Positions 26,588 to 34,904 of a stretch of 64,000 nt of DNA are shown here, piece after piece. Each line of letters begins with the position of its first letter. Position 1 is the first letter of the stretch. The position numbers were made by a program, and so were the translations under genes. Below the pieces are notes generated by a model. It saw only the letters and a program-made list of their open reading frames with translations. It did no database searches and was not told the DNA's origin. Origin of the DNA: Bacillus sp. FSL H8-0547 (GTDB taxonomy: Bacteria > Bacillota > Bacilli > Bacillales > Bacillaceae); NCBI GenBank assembly GCA_038002745.1, contig JBBODD010000001.1, forward strand, positions 1,240,001 through 1,304,000, written 5' to 3'.

Positions 26588-27808
26588 TCAACTCGTAACC
26601 CCCGCACCTGCAGGGAGCACTTTCTGGCTGATCGCCTGTATCAGTTCCGGCGGCATTGGGAAGGAAACCGCAGCCGGATCCATTGCAACAGCCTTCACGA
26701 TTTTCTCCGTATCTTGAGGCGCAACACTGTAGTCTCCAAAATCAGACGGCAATCCTGTTTTCTTCTGCATCAGCCTGATTTTTTCAACAACTCGCTCTAA
26801 TACCGCCTCCGGATCCTTTTCCCCGCTTCCAACATTCAGTGCCTCTGCCAGTTGATGGATTTTAGGCGTATACAGAGCAGGTATTGTCTCCATAACGGCA
26901 GGCAGGAAGACAGCATTGGCTAATCCGTGCGGAATTCGGTACATGGCCCCGTATGCATGGGCAAAATTGTGCACCGGAATGGCATTAAGCGCAAAGCTGA
27001 AGGCTGTGATTCCCATGAGACTTGCATGGAGCATGTCCATTCTTGCCTTCAGGTTCTCCCCGTCCTCCACGGCTTTCACCAGATTCTGTTCAATCAGGCG
27101 GACGGCATGCAGGGCGTATGCATCCGTCAGCGCAGTTGCATTAGGCGATGCATAGGCTTCAATCGCATGGGTCAGAGCATCAAAGCCTGTGAATGCTGTA
27201 ATAAACGCCGGCAGTCCCGTCGTCAGATCTGGATCCAGGACCGCAATGTCGGCACTGATAAACGGATTGATTATATTTGTTTTCAGCTTCAGATCTTCGT
27301 TGTAGATAACGGCAATTGGCGAAACCTCAGATCCGGTTCCAGCTGTTGTCGGTATGGCAATATGCGGGATCGGCATGTGCGTAGCTTCCGGAAACGACTC
27401 CATGACAAATCCTCCGGGAATCGCGTCCTTGATGCTTGTTAACCCTTTGTGCAGACAGTATTTCACCCCTTTAACTGTATCAAGCACACTACCTCCGCCT
27501 ACCGCGAGAAGTGCATCGGCACCGTGTTCCCTGGCAAAGCGCAGCGCCTGATCAACACAGCTGCTCTCTGCATCCTGCCTGATATCCGTGTACACACCTG
27601 CAAGCACAGGACCGTTTCCGTGACCTGCCAGCGTGAAAATGGAAGCCACTTTTTCCACTACTCCCGCTTTTTCAAGGCCTTTATCACTGAACAGCACGAC
27701 CCGCTTTGCTCCAAGCCCCCTGAATAGATCCGGGACCATCGCCCGTGTATTGGATCCGCTGTAGATTCCCGAACGCAGCATAAATTGTGAAAAAGTTGTC
27801 GTCAGCAT
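26588..27808 (-). CDS. Iron-containing (group III) alcohol dehydrogenase
   Basis: A 406-residue NAD(P)-dependent dehydrogenase of the iron-ADH family, interconverting an alcohol and its aldehyde. The nucleotide motif GGGSVLDTVKG, TTAGTGSEVSPIAVI, the metal-binding FDALTHAIEAY and FAHAYGAMYRIPHGLANA are present. It is the third gene of an operon after R2lox and an aldehyde dehydrogenase; its ATG overlaps the preceding stop (TGATG), so translation is coupled. GAGGTGA lies 6 bases upstream. No terminator hairpin was found after the stop; array B follows instead. Confidence 0.9.
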   Translation of the reverse strand: MLTTTFSQFMLRSGIYSGSNTRAMVPDLFRGLGAKRVVLFSDKGLEKAGVVEKVASIFTLAGHGNGPVLAGVYTDIRQDAESSCVDQALRFAREHGADALLAVGGGSVLDTVKGVKYCLHKGLTSIKDAIPGGFVMESFPEATHMPIPHIAIPTTAGTGSEVSPIAVIYNEDLKLKTNIINPFISADIAVLDPDLTTGLPAFITAFTGFDALTHAIEAYASPNATALTDAYALHAVRLIEQNLVKAVEDGENLKARMDMLHASLMGITAFSFALNAIPVHNFAHAYGAMYRIPHGLANAVFLPAVMETIPALYTPKIHQLAEALNVGSGEKDPEAVLERVVEKIRLMQKKTGLPSDFGDYSVAPQDTEKIVKAVAMDPAAVSFPMPPELIQAISQKVLPAGAGVTS

Positions 27809-29352
27809 CACTTCTCACCTCGCGTTTCAGCTTTTTCAGAAAACAGAATGCCGTACCAATTCCGCTTATGAAGATCTGTCACCATAGACGTATGCACGTG
27901 TTTTACTTGTGTATAGGCATCAAGAGAATGCTTCCCCATCTCCCTGCCAATGCCGCTCTGCTTGTATCCGCCGAACGGTGCATCATTCCGCAGCATATGC
28001 CAGTCGTTGATCCAGACAACCCCAGCCTGCAGCTTTCTGGCAGCTTCATAGGCTTTATTCACATCTCTCGTCCAGACACCTGCAGCAAGACCGTAAATGG
28101 TATCGTTCGCCATCGCAATGACTTCATCCATACTGCTGTACTTGATGACGCAAAGGACAGGACCGAATATCTCTTCTCTGGCGATTTTCATGTCGTTTGT
28201 CACGTTTGTGAAAATGGTCGGTTCAATGAAGGAACCGCCTTCACAGCCGGCCACAGAAATTTCTTTGCCGCCGCATACAATCTCAGCCCCTTCTTCAAGC
28301 CCCGAACGGATATAGGAAAGAACGGTTTCCTTCTGCTGTTTAGAGATAAGAGGACCCATATCAGATGCGGGATCGAGAGGATTTCCGGGCTTTATTTTTT
28401 TCGCCAGCTGCACAAGCCCTTCCACCACTTCATCATGCATGCTTTCATGGACGAACAGGCGGGTTCCTGATTCGCAAAGCTGTCCTGAATGGAGAAATAC
28501 GCCGAAAAGACTTCCTGGCAAAGCAAGGGATAGATCCGCATCTTCAAGAAGGATGTTCGGAGACTTCCCTCCAAGCTCAAGGGTCGTATTTTTCACCGTA
28601 TCAGCGGCAAGCTTCATGATGTTTCTGCCTACTTCTGTCGATCCTGTAAAAGCCACTTTATCCACGTTCGGGTGGCGCACCAGCGCTTCACCTGTTTCAG
28701 CACCGGGACCGGTGACAACATTGATGACACCAGGCGGAACAACCTTCGAGATGATTTCAGCCAATTTTAATGTCGACAGCGGCGTATAGCTTGCCGGTTT
28801 AATGACAATCGTATTTCCCATCGCAAGAGCAGGCGCTATTTTCCACGAGGCAATCAGCATCGGCATATTCCATGGAGTGATGGCTGCACACACTCCAACC
28901 GGCTCTCTCCAGATGAAATTATGGGCAGGGCCCGGAAACGGCGGTACAGGCAGTGTTTCAGAAAATGGATAATCAAGCACGAATTTGCCGAACGTCTGAA
29001 ACAAGTCGGCCATCTGCAGAATGTCATTGGAGCTGATGCGCCTGATTGTTCCGCCTGAGCTGACGCATTCGAGATAGGAAAGTTCCTCCGCATGCTCTAT
29101 AATCTGGTGGGCAATCGCATACATCACCTTGGAGCGGTCCTTCGGATTCATCTCTCTCCACTCCGCTTGATCAAAGGCAGCTCTTGCCGCCATCACAGCA
29201 CGGTCAACATCCTCCGCCGTTCCTTTTGCAGCTTTTGCTATTACCTCGCCTGTTGCAGGATTGTGCACATCAAACCACTCGCCTGAAGCAGCACTCTCCC
29301 ACTTTCCATTGATGAAAAGCGGCATTGTCAGCACGTCGACTTTCACACTCAT
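27808..29352 (-). CDS. Aldehyde dehydrogenase in the R2lox operon
   Basis: A 514-residue NAD-dependent aldehyde dehydrogenase. Motifs ITPWNMPMLIASWKIAPALAMGNTIVIKPA, FTGSTEVGR, LELGGKSPNI (general base) and HSGQLCESGTR (catalytic cysteine) are intact. It lies 21 bases after the R2lox gene and overlaps the alcohol dehydrogenase by one base, so all three should be made from one mRNA. The C-terminal extension after the fold (HKRNWYGILF) is a little longer than in the yfmT-like paralogue. The natural aldehyde is unknown. Confidence 0.9.
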   Translation of the reverse strand: MSVKVDVLTMPLFINGKWESAASGEWFDVHNPATGEVIAKAAKGTAEDVDRAVMAARAAFDQAEWREMNPKDRSKVMYAIAHQIIEHAEELSYLECVSSGGTIRRISSNDILQMADLFQTFGKFVLDYPFSETLPVPPFPGPAHNFIWREPVGVCAAITPWNMPMLIASWKIAPALAMGNTIVIKPASYTPLSTLKLAEIISKVVPPGVINVVTGPGAETGEALVRHPNVDKVAFTGSTEVGRNIMKLAADTVKNTTLELGGKSPNILLEDADLSLALPGSLFGVFLHSGQLCESGTRLFVHESMHDEVVEGLVQLAKKIKPGNPLDPASDMGPLISKQQKETVLSYIRSGLEEGAEIVCGGKEISVAGCEGGSFIEPTIFTNVTNDMKIAREEIFGPVLCVIKYSSMDEVIAMANDTIYGLAAGVWTRDVNKAYEAARKLQAGVVWINDWHMLRNDAPFGGYKQSGIGREMGKHSLDAYTQVKHVHTSMVTDLHKRNWYGILFSEKAETRGEK

Positions 29353-29373
29353 TCGTTTCAGCCTCCTCTTTTT

Positions 29374-30264
29374 TTAAAGTACGCCAACCTCTTTTTCTGT
29401 CATTCTGTAAATCTCTTCGATTCTTTTTCCGCGCGCCCTTGCTAAAATATCCATGCGGACTGAGAGCTGCTTCATTGTAAAATTCATTGTATCGTCGATT
29501 GTGTGGCCGAACGCCGTCTGCCCGCCGGCTATGCCTTCCTGGTTCAGCTTAATGGCATACGGAGTAAGCTCCTCCATTTTTTGAGCTACTAAATCAAAAA
29601 TCGAGTCATTCTCGCAAATAAGCCGCTGAAGCAGAAACGTCCCGTAGCCGATGTGCCTTGATTCATCCTTTTTCAGCAGACCAACACCTTTTAAAAGACC
29701 AGGCATAATATTTGCTTCCTCAAGCGACCGGTAAAATGAATAATAGCCCGTTTCAGCAAGAACACCCTCTACGAACATGTTGTAGACAGTCGACGCTTCG
29801 GCAATGGCTTCCTGCGACTGATCATGGAGCAGCCTGTCCATTGTCCGGGGCAGCAGCTCGTAAAAAATCTCTTTATATGTGTCTGTATGATAGACGGACA
29901 GATCCCCGGTTTCCCCGATTGCATTTAAAGCAAGCCTGAAAAATTCGGTATGCTTTGCTTCCTCAAATAAAAACGTTGTTAAATACATCTCTTCTTCCAG
30001 GCGGCCTTCCTTGGCAATCGCCATCATCAGCGGCAGCAAATCAAGCGTGACCGCCTCTTCTCCTGCCTGAAACTGTGAAATCAACCTCAAGACTTCTGTC
30101 CTCTGATCCTGATTCATGCCCTGCCAGTCCCGCTGATCCTGTGAAAAATCAATGTCAGACGGGTTCCAAATTCCAAAACGCTTCGCTTTTTGATAAAGTC
30201 TGAACGGGAGAGAGTCCTCCTGAATGCCCCGCGCACTCGTGGTAATGATTTCACGCTTATTCAT
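29374..30264 (-). CDS. R2-like ligand-binding oxidase (R2lox, Mn/Fe)
   Basis: A 296-residue four-helix-bundle metalloprotein of the R2lox family, related to ribonucleotide reductase R2 but not part of it. The metal ligands can be read: E69, E102, H105, E166, E201, H204. V72 and Y161 match the valine-tyrosine pair that forms the ether cross-link in the Geobacillus kaustophilus enzyme. R2lox proteins bind a fatty acid at a Mn/Fe centre and do two-electron oxidation; physiological substrate unknown. Start chosen at 30264, with AGGAGG 5 bases upstream. It heads an operon with two dehydrogenases, opposite a LuxR-type regulator. Confidence 0.9.
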   Translation of the reverse strand: MNKREIITTSARGIQEDSLPFRLYQKAKRFGIWNPSDIDFSQDQRDWQGMNQDQRTEVLRLISQFQAGEEAVTLDLLPLMMAIAKEGRLEEEMYLTTFLFEEAKHTEFFRLALNAIGETGDLSVYHTDTYKEIFYELLPRTMDRLLHDQSQEAIAEASTVYNMFVEGVLAETGYYSFYRSLEEANIMPGLLKGVGLLKKDESRHIGYGTFLLQRLICENDSIFDLVAQKMEELTPYAIKLNQEGIAGGQTAFGHTIDDTMNFTMKQLSVRMDILARARGKRIEEIYRMTEKEVGVL

Positions 30265-30308
30265 CGCTACCTCCTGAAAACTTTTTTTCAAAAACACGGC
30301 TTCACGTT

Positions 30309-30337
30309 TGTAAGTGCTTACATAACTATTTTACAAT
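30309..30337 (+). promoter_or_regulatory. Palindrome and possible promoter between R2lox and luxR-type genes
   Basis: TGTAAG-TG-CTTACA (30309-30322) is a 14-base inverted repeat in the 123-base divergent interval. It overlaps a possible -35 (TTGTAA, 30308-30313) for the + strand gene, with TACAAT at 30332-30337 after 18 bases. It could be the operator of the adjacent regulator. Confidence 0.45.
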
Positions 30338-30387
30338 GAGAAGTGGAACCCTCATATTCCTGAAAAAGTAGGGGAGGAAATTGTCGA

Positions 30388-31059
30388 ATGATAGATTCCA
30401 GAGTGAGAGATTATGTACGTGAAACACATAAGATCCATGACTTTTCCCAAAAATGCGAACGGATGGTCCTTGGGTGCATCCGCTTCTTCCCATTCAAGCG
30501 GGCAACCCTCTTTACATACTCCGCCTTCAGTAATATCGGTGAAGGCCTCATCCAGGCAGAAGAAGGAAAAATCACCTCAGTCAAATGGATCAAAGAAGAT
30601 GTCCGCACCATTCCGCCTGTCTATCATGCTCTCAAAAACAACAAGCTCCGGCTCCTTGACCTCACAGAAAGCAACGTCTCTTTTCCCGAAAAATACATTC
30701 AGCAATATGACCTCTCAACCATTGCCGTCATCCCGATCAGCCAGTCCAACCATGTCATCGGCTGTGTTCTGGCCGATCAGTACACAGGCTGCAGCCAGTC
30801 CATCCATACTCAGCTCGAGCAGCTTTCCAGCTACTTTCAGGAATTTTTCACACACCGGCCTGCGCACAGGCTCAGCAGGCGGGAAACCGAAGTCCTTCAG
30901 TACCTCGCAAACGGCCTCTGCATGAAAGAAATGGCGCACTCCATGAACATCAGTGAATACACCGTCCGCGATTACCTGAGCGCCGTCATTCGAAAACTCG
31001 GCGTCAGGCACAGAGCAGAAGCTGTGGCGGAGGGATTGAGAAGGGGGATCATTTTATGA
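30388..31059 (+). CDS. LuxR-type transcriptional regulator with GAF-like sensor
   Basis: A 223-residue regulator. Residues 1-150 resemble a GAF-type small-molecule domain (FKRATLFTYSAFSNIGEG..., TIAVIPISQSNHVIGCVLAD). Residues 158-220 are a LuxR helix-turn-helix (SRRETEVLQYLANGLCMKEMAHSMNISEYTVRDYLSAVIRKLG). There is no receiver domain, so it should respond to a ligand rather than a kinase. It is divergent from the R2lox operon, 123 bases apart, with a palindrome between, and is the natural candidate regulator of that operon. GGGGAGG lies 8 bases before the ATG. Confidence 0.83.
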   Translation: MIDSRVRDYVRETHKIHDFSQKCERMVLGCIRFFPFKRATLFTYSAFSNIGEGLIQAEEGKITSVKWIKEDVRTIPPVYHALKNNKLRLLDLTESNVSFPEKYIQQYDLSTIAVIPISQSNHVIGCVLADQYTGCSQSIHTQLEQLSSYFQEFFTHRPAHRLSRRETEVLQYLANGLCMKEMAHSMNISEYTVRDYLSAVIRKLGVRHRAEAVAEGLRRGIIL

Positions 31060-31147
31060 AGAAAGTGGCTGCTGTCGAAAGTACTGGAAGCCGGAACTGG
31101 ACACTGCTGAAATACCGATGCAGTTTGGGCTGAACAGGCAGAAAAAT

Positions 31148-31194
31148 AAAAACCCTGCACAAGAGTCAGAACCTGACTTTTTGCAGGGTTTGCT
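31148..31194 (+). terminator. Terminator after the LuxR-type gene
   Basis: AAACCCTGCA and TGCAGGGTTT enclose a second stem (AGTCAG/CTGACT). The T-run after it is weak. Confidence 0.6.
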
Positions 31195-31225
31195 TTAACC
31201 TTAAAGTGAAAGGAGAGATAGACAG

Positions 31226-31513
31226 ATGGAAAGGGAAAAACTAAAAATATTCACTGACATTTCGTTCTATATTGCTCTTTTCGCATTAATCTCTATTCCG
31301 TGTTCTGTTTATATCTCTGGACTGAGTATATTGGGACTTCTTGCATTTTTTGCTACCTTTATCGGGATTCCATTAAGTATTCTTTCAATGTTCAGCAAAG
31401 AGAGTGCAGGTAAGAGAATGTTTGCATTGCTTGTAAATTTACTGCCTCTAAGTATTATGGTATATGCTTTAATAGCAGAATTTACAGATGAATTTCTTCG
31501 AAGCGCTCCTTAA
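31226..31513 (+). CDS. Small membrane protein of unknown function
   Basis: A 95-residue protein with about three hydrophobic segments (residues 10-30, 33-55 and 67-85) and short charged ends. I do not recognise a family. AAGGAGAG lies 10 bases before the ATG. Base composition is somewhat more AT-rich than its neighbours. It stands between the LuxR-type gene terminator and a convergent acetyltransferase gene; no context suggests a role. Confidence 0.7.
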   Translation: MEREKLKIFTDISFYIALFALISIPCSVYISGLSILGLLAFFATFIGIPLSILSMFSKESAGKRMFALLVNLLPLSIMVYALIAEFTDEFLRSAP

Positions 31514-31572
31514 ATACGGGCAAAATCGTAACTTTAATCGAAAAAGATGCATATGAGTTCTTCTCCAAAACT

Positions 31573-31995
31573 CTACCCAAGCGGGATCCCCATCACCGGA
31601 CGCCTCATGCACTCATCCGTCTCAAACCCGAACTGTCTGTAAAGCCCGTGTGCATCCTTTGTGGCTAGCCCGAACTTTGTGTTGATTGTATCCGGATGAT
31701 CCAGAACACATTGTACGAGCCATTTTCCGAGCCCTTCTCCTCTTGCACTGTCATCAATGACTACATCCATCAGCCAGGAGAAGACGGCGCGGTCTGTTAT
31801 GACTCTTGCAAACCCAAGCTGGGTGCCGCTGCTGTCATAGAGTCCGAAACTGAGTGAATTCCGCACGCTTTCTTCGATTACGTGAACGGGCCTGTCTTTT
31901 GCCCAGTACTGGTTGCCGATCCATCCGGCAATCTTGTCTAGTTGCAGCAGATTCTGTTCGTCTGATACGAAAAACCCTTCTTTTTTCCAGATCAT
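31573..31995 (-). CDS. GNAT family N-acetyltransferase
   Basis: A 140-residue acetyltransferase. FARVITDRAVFSWLMDVVIDDSARGEGLGKWLV holds the acetyl-CoA binding motif (RGEGLGKWL, motif A) after the central strand, and LYRQFGFE is the usual C-terminal motif. The target is unknown. The ATG at 31995 is chosen because AAGGAG lies 9 bases upstream; an ATG three codons earlier directly abuts that site. It diverges from the acylphosphatase gene. Confidence 0.85.
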   Translation of the reverse strand: MIWKKEGFFVSDEQNLLQLDKIAGWIGNQYWAKDRPVHVIEESVRNSLSFGLYDSSGTQLGFARVITDRAVFSWLMDVVIDDSARGEGLGKWLVQCVLDHPDTINTKFGLATKDAHGLYRQFGFETDECMRRPVMGIPLG

Positions 31996-32081
31996 CCTTA
32001 CCATCTCCTTAAACGATCATCTGACTAGATTATAACGGATGTCTCAAGGGTATTGTGATTGTAATGGAGGTGATTTTTGAC

Positions 32082-32354
32082 ATGAAAACCATTCATCTAA
32101 TTGTTCACGGCCACGTCCAGGGTGTCGGATTCCGTTATTTCGCTCAGTCCGCTGCCCAATCCGAAAAAGTAACCGGCTGGGTGAAAAATAAAGAAGACGG
32201 CACAGTCGAAGCTGTAGCGCAGGGTACGGAAAACCAGCTGGATTCCTTCGTCCATACCCTGCGTTCTGGAAACCGCTATGCACAGGTGGAGGAGATTAAA
32301 GTCAGCGAGGTAGAACAAGACCAGACACACGCCGGATTCAAAATCATCCGCTAG
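32082..32354 (+). CDS. acyP: Acylphosphatase
   Basis: A 90-residue enzyme that hydrolyses acyl phosphates such as carbamoyl or 1,3-bisphosphoglycerate phosphates. The signature VHGHVQGVGFRYF with catalytic arginine, and GWVKNKEDGTVEAVAQG with the catalytic asparagine, are complete. GGAGGTGA lies 8 bases before the ATG at 32082; a longer frame upstream is unlikely. The last 11 bases overlap the end of a convergent small gene. In B. subtilis the equivalent (yflL) also lies near nos. Confidence 0.95.
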   Translation: MKTIHLIVHGHVQGVGFRYFAQSAAQSEKVTGWVKNKEDGTVEAVAQGTENQLDSFVHTLRSGNRYAQVEEIKVSEVEQDQTHAGFKIIR

Positions 32355-32481
32355 ATGTTTTTTTCAGCTTCGCTTTCTTTATGACGGCTCCTATGACAAC
32401 CCCTGTCAACAGGAGTCCGCCTCCAATCCAGATGCTGCCAAAGTGCAGAAGGCTTTTTCCGAGTGCTGCTAATCCGCTCAT
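32344..32481 (-). CDS. 45-residue single-span membrane protein, coupled to the AraC-type gene
   Basis: A short gene with 45 residues: MSGLAALGKSLLHFGSIW, then a hydrophobic glycine-rich span (IGGGLLLTGVVIGAVI), then a basic tail (KKAKLKK). GAGGAGG lies 7 bases before the ATG, inside the end of the AraC-type gene, and the ATG overlaps that gene's TGA (ATGA), which is strong evidence for translation. Its 3' end overlaps the convergent acylphosphatase gene. Similar size and location to B. subtilis yflJ, though homology is not shown. Function unknown. Confidence 0.72.
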   Translation of the reverse strand: MSGLAALGKSLLHFGSIWIGGGLLLTGVVIGAVIKKAKLKKTSSG

Positions 32482-33359
32482 GCCAATTCCTCCTCAAATG
32501 ATAGGTTTGCAGGCTCATCATGAAGGTGAGAGGTAAATTCGATGTTTGTAGTAGGAACCGTCTCGTCAACTTCTTCAAATTTCAGCTCGTCCACCCACAT
32601 TCTTCCCGCTCCTGACAGAAGCGCTCCAATAGAAATGACCGCACTTTCTTCCGGTATATCAAGGACGATGGAGCAATAGTGCCATTCAGTATCCTTCGTA
32701 ATCGGTCTGTCTCCCATATTGTCAAAGCGCAAAACATCCTGAAGGGCATTGTCCACTCTCATCCACATTCCGCAAAAGCCGTCCAGATTTTCAGCACGAA
32801 TAAACCCAGAGAACTTATAGCGTTTGCCCTTATACTTATCCGCTTTTATTTCCTGCATCATCGTTGCAAATTCACCCTGATGCTGCACGCTTTTGGCAGC
32901 TAAATACCCTGAACTTTTCCCTGAATGATAGACTTTCCTGTCCAGTCCCATTTCGTAATTGAAGGGATGACTGCCGCTTAGGACCCATCCTTTAACACCT
33001 TGATTCTCCATTGAAATTTCCTCCTTCTGCATCGTCAGGCTCGCCATTATTTTCCGGTAAGTGCCCGGCGGCAGCCTGTATATTTTTTTAAATGCCCTAG
33101 TGAATGATTCCTGGCTTTCAAATTGATAGGAAAGAGCAATATCAAGTATTTTTTCATCAGTATAAAGCAGCATTTTCGCTGCATCCGCTATGCGCCTAAT
33201 TCTTACATATTCAGAGGGGGTCATTCCAAACTCCCTCTGGAAAAGCCTGTGAAAGTGGAATTTCGAGTACCCGGCCTCACGGGCAATCGTCTCAAGCGGC
33301 AGCTCTTCCTGAAGATGATGTTCGATAAACGCAATCGTTTTTTGAAAGGCTGTATCCAT
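32478..33359 (-). CDS. AraC-family transcriptional regulator with C-terminal beta-rich domain
   Basis: A 293-residue regulator with the AraC/XylS DNA-binding domain at the N-terminus (residues 5-105; AREAGYSKFHFHRLFQREFGMTPSEYVR and SYQFESQESFTRAFKKIYRLPPGTYR). The C-terminal 170 residues look like a beta-sandwich with aromatic and charged residues (YKFSGFIRAENLDGFCGMWMRVDN), not the common GyrI-like effector domain. The ligand and targets are unknown. Its last codons overlap the start of the 45-residue gene. Confidence 0.83.
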   Translation of the reverse strand: MDTAFQKTIAFIEHHLQEELPLETIAREAGYSKFHFHRLFQREFGMTPSEYVRIRRIADAAKMLLYTDEKILDIALSYQFESQESFTRAFKKIYRLPPGTYRKIMASLTMQKEEISMENQGVKGWVLSGSHPFNYEMGLDRKVYHSGKSSGYLAAKSVQHQGEFATMMQEIKADKYKGKRYKFSGFIRAENLDGFCGMWMRVDNALQDVLRFDNMGDRPITKDTEWHYCSIVLDIPEESAVISIGALLSGAGRMWVDELKFEEVDETVPTTNIEFTSHLHDEPANLSFEEELA

Positions 33360-33461
33360 TTCCTCACCTCTTACTTGAAAGTTTACCAGGAAAACTTCTC
33401 CTTTTTTTGATTTTTCTTGCTAAAAAAGAACCCCTTTTGATAACAGGAGTTCCGCCATGCA

Positions 33462-33917
33462 TCATTCGATTTCAATTTTTCCAACGTATTGCGCCAAACC
33501 TCTGTCAGCATCAAGCTCCACTTCAAGGATGTACTCTCCTTTTTCTTCGGGAAAAGTAAAGGAACGCTGTTTATCTAAGGGCAATTCCTGCTCAGTGCCA
33601 TTTTTCCAGAGCGCAGCTTCAAGATTTTCCACCATGAAATCCTCACTGTCAAACAGCAGATCTATTTTCTGGCCCGGCTGGAAGGCCAGCTTCTTTTGCT
33701 CATTAGCATACGACAGAACGTCGTCAATTCTTTTTTCCTCAAGCTTGCTGTTTTCACCCGTCCACTTGATGTTTGCCTCTGTCAGCTTTTCAGACTGGGA
33801 ACTGTCCGAAGCGGATAAAGTTACGGAAGGCGGGGTGAAATCGTAGTCTTCTGCAATACAGCCTGATAGTAAAACCACTAGAAAAATGCTTGTGATGACT
33901 TTCAATCTTATTCTCAT
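33462..33917 (-). CDS. Putative lipoprotein of unknown function
   Basis: A 151-residue protein with a lipoprotein signal peptide: basic start (MRIRLK), hydrophobic TSIFLVVLL and lipobox LSGC. The mature part is acidic and contains a predicted beta-rich region (FQPGQKIDLLFDSEDFMVENLEAALW, ends GEYILEVELDADRGL). I recognise no family. The ATG at 33917 has GAGG 6 bases upstream; an ATG at 33932 lacks a site. It follows the alpha/beta hydrolase gene by 16 bases on the same strand and is likely co-transcribed. Confidence 0.75.
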   Translation of the reverse strand: MRIRLKVITSIFLVVLLSGCIAEDYDFTPPSVTLSASDSSQSEKLTEANIKWTGENSKLEEKRIDDVLSYANEQKKLAFQPGQKIDLLFDSEDFMVENLEAALWKNGTEQELPLDKQRSFTFPEEKGEYILEVELDADRGLAQYVGKIEIE

Positions 33918-33933
33918 AATCTCCCTCTTCATC

Positions 33934-34644
33934 TTAAGAGTTTTTCAGGAACGCATGCAGCGTCTGAGAATAGAGGTCAGGCTGCTCCCTGTGTACAAGA
34001 TGTCCGGCAAATGGAATGACAGCGATATGGATTGCTGAGTGCAGCTGTTTATACGCAACAACAGCCTCGACTTCCAGCTCCTGATTTTCACCAACGAGAC
34101 ATAAAACCGGAATCTCTATGCCGGAAACATCGCCTGTCGCGTGAAAAGGATAAAAGTCAGCTTCATTAAAAGATTGCAGCAGGGATTTCCAGTCATTCTC
34201 CCCGTGGATTTCGTTCAAGAACGCAACAGCTTCTTCATTCGCAAACAAGTGCTCATACTGTTCTGCTTCTTCTTTTAACAGTTCAGCCCAGTTAACAGGC
34301 TCTTTCGGGAGAACTCCTGAAAAACAAAGTGATTTCACTTTCTCAGGGTACTCTTTTGCAAAAAGTAATGCAGTTATTCCCCCTACAGAAACCCCTGCTA
34401 TGTGGCACCGCTCAATCCCGAGATGGTCAATCGTTTCTTTCAAATCCTGCACGCATTGAACAAAATAGTGATCAATCTTTCCATGCGACCTACCGTGCCC
34501 CCGCAAATCAGGTCTGATCACTTTGAAGTTTTCCGCTGAAAAAAACTCGCTCTGCTCATTATATTCCGTATCACCTGTCATTCCGCCAGAATGAATAAGG
34601 ACGAGCGGTTCTCCCTCTCCCGATACATATGTATGCAAAATCAT
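33934..34644 (-). CDS. Alpha/beta hydrolase
   Basis: A 236-residue cytoplasmic hydrolase. LVLIHSGGMTGD forms the oxyanion region, RPDLRGHGRS is typical of the fold, the nucleophile elbow GVSVGG holds the serine, and AGHLVHREQP holds the catalytic histidine; the acid is likely in LVGENQELE (glutamate). The substrate is unknown. The ATG at 34644 is preferred because GGGGAA lies 6 bases upstream and the conserved region starts there; an earlier ATG at 34686 overlaps the stop of the preceding small gene but has no site. Confidence 0.83.
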   Translation of the reverse strand: MILHTYVSGEGEPLVLIHSGGMTGDTEYNEQSEFFSAENFKVIRPDLRGHGRSHGKIDHYFVQCVQDLKETIDHLGIERCHIAGVSVGGITALLFAKEYPEKVKSLCFSGVLPKEPVNWAELLKEEAEQYEHLFANEEAVAFLNEIHGENDWKSLLQSFNEADFYPFHATGDVSGIEIPVLCLVGENQELEVEAVVAYKQLHSAIHIAVIPFAGHLVHREQPDLYSQTLHAFLKNS

Positions 34645-34685
34645 CCATGCTTCCCCCTGTGCATGACCGTATTTACCGGCCATCA

Positions 34686-34838
34686 TTATATATGTAAAAT
34701 CATGCTTCCCCAGTACAACAAACTCATTGTAAAAAAAACAAACGTAAATACTTTTGCCTTTTCGGGCAATTTCCCTTTGAAGAAAATAAAGCCAATGCCG
34801 GCCAATATGTGAAAGCTGATAAAAAGGAGAAAATTCAT
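34686..34838 (-). CDS. 50-residue membrane protein
   Basis: Two hydrophobic segments (residues 2-18 and 31-48) around a basic loop (KGKLPEKAK). GAGGTGA precedes the ATG at 34838 by 5 bases. It lies just upstream of the alpha/beta hydrolase and lipoprotein genes and probably starts that operon. Upstream, on its 5' side, lies repeat array D. No family recognised. Confidence 0.65.
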   Translation of the reverse strand: MNFLLFISFHILAGIGFIFFKGKLPEKAKVFTFVFFTMSLLYWGSMILHI

Positions 34839-34904
34839 TTGGTTCACCTCTTTAAGACTAGAAAGCCTTTGGCACTTGCTTATTACTGAGTACACGATTT
34901 ATAT

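Noticed and set aside
29374-30264. Ribonucleotide reductase beta subunit
   Set aside because: No alpha subunit is nearby, the protein is short, and the Val72/Tyr161 pair and E69 first-ligand pattern mark it as R2lox.
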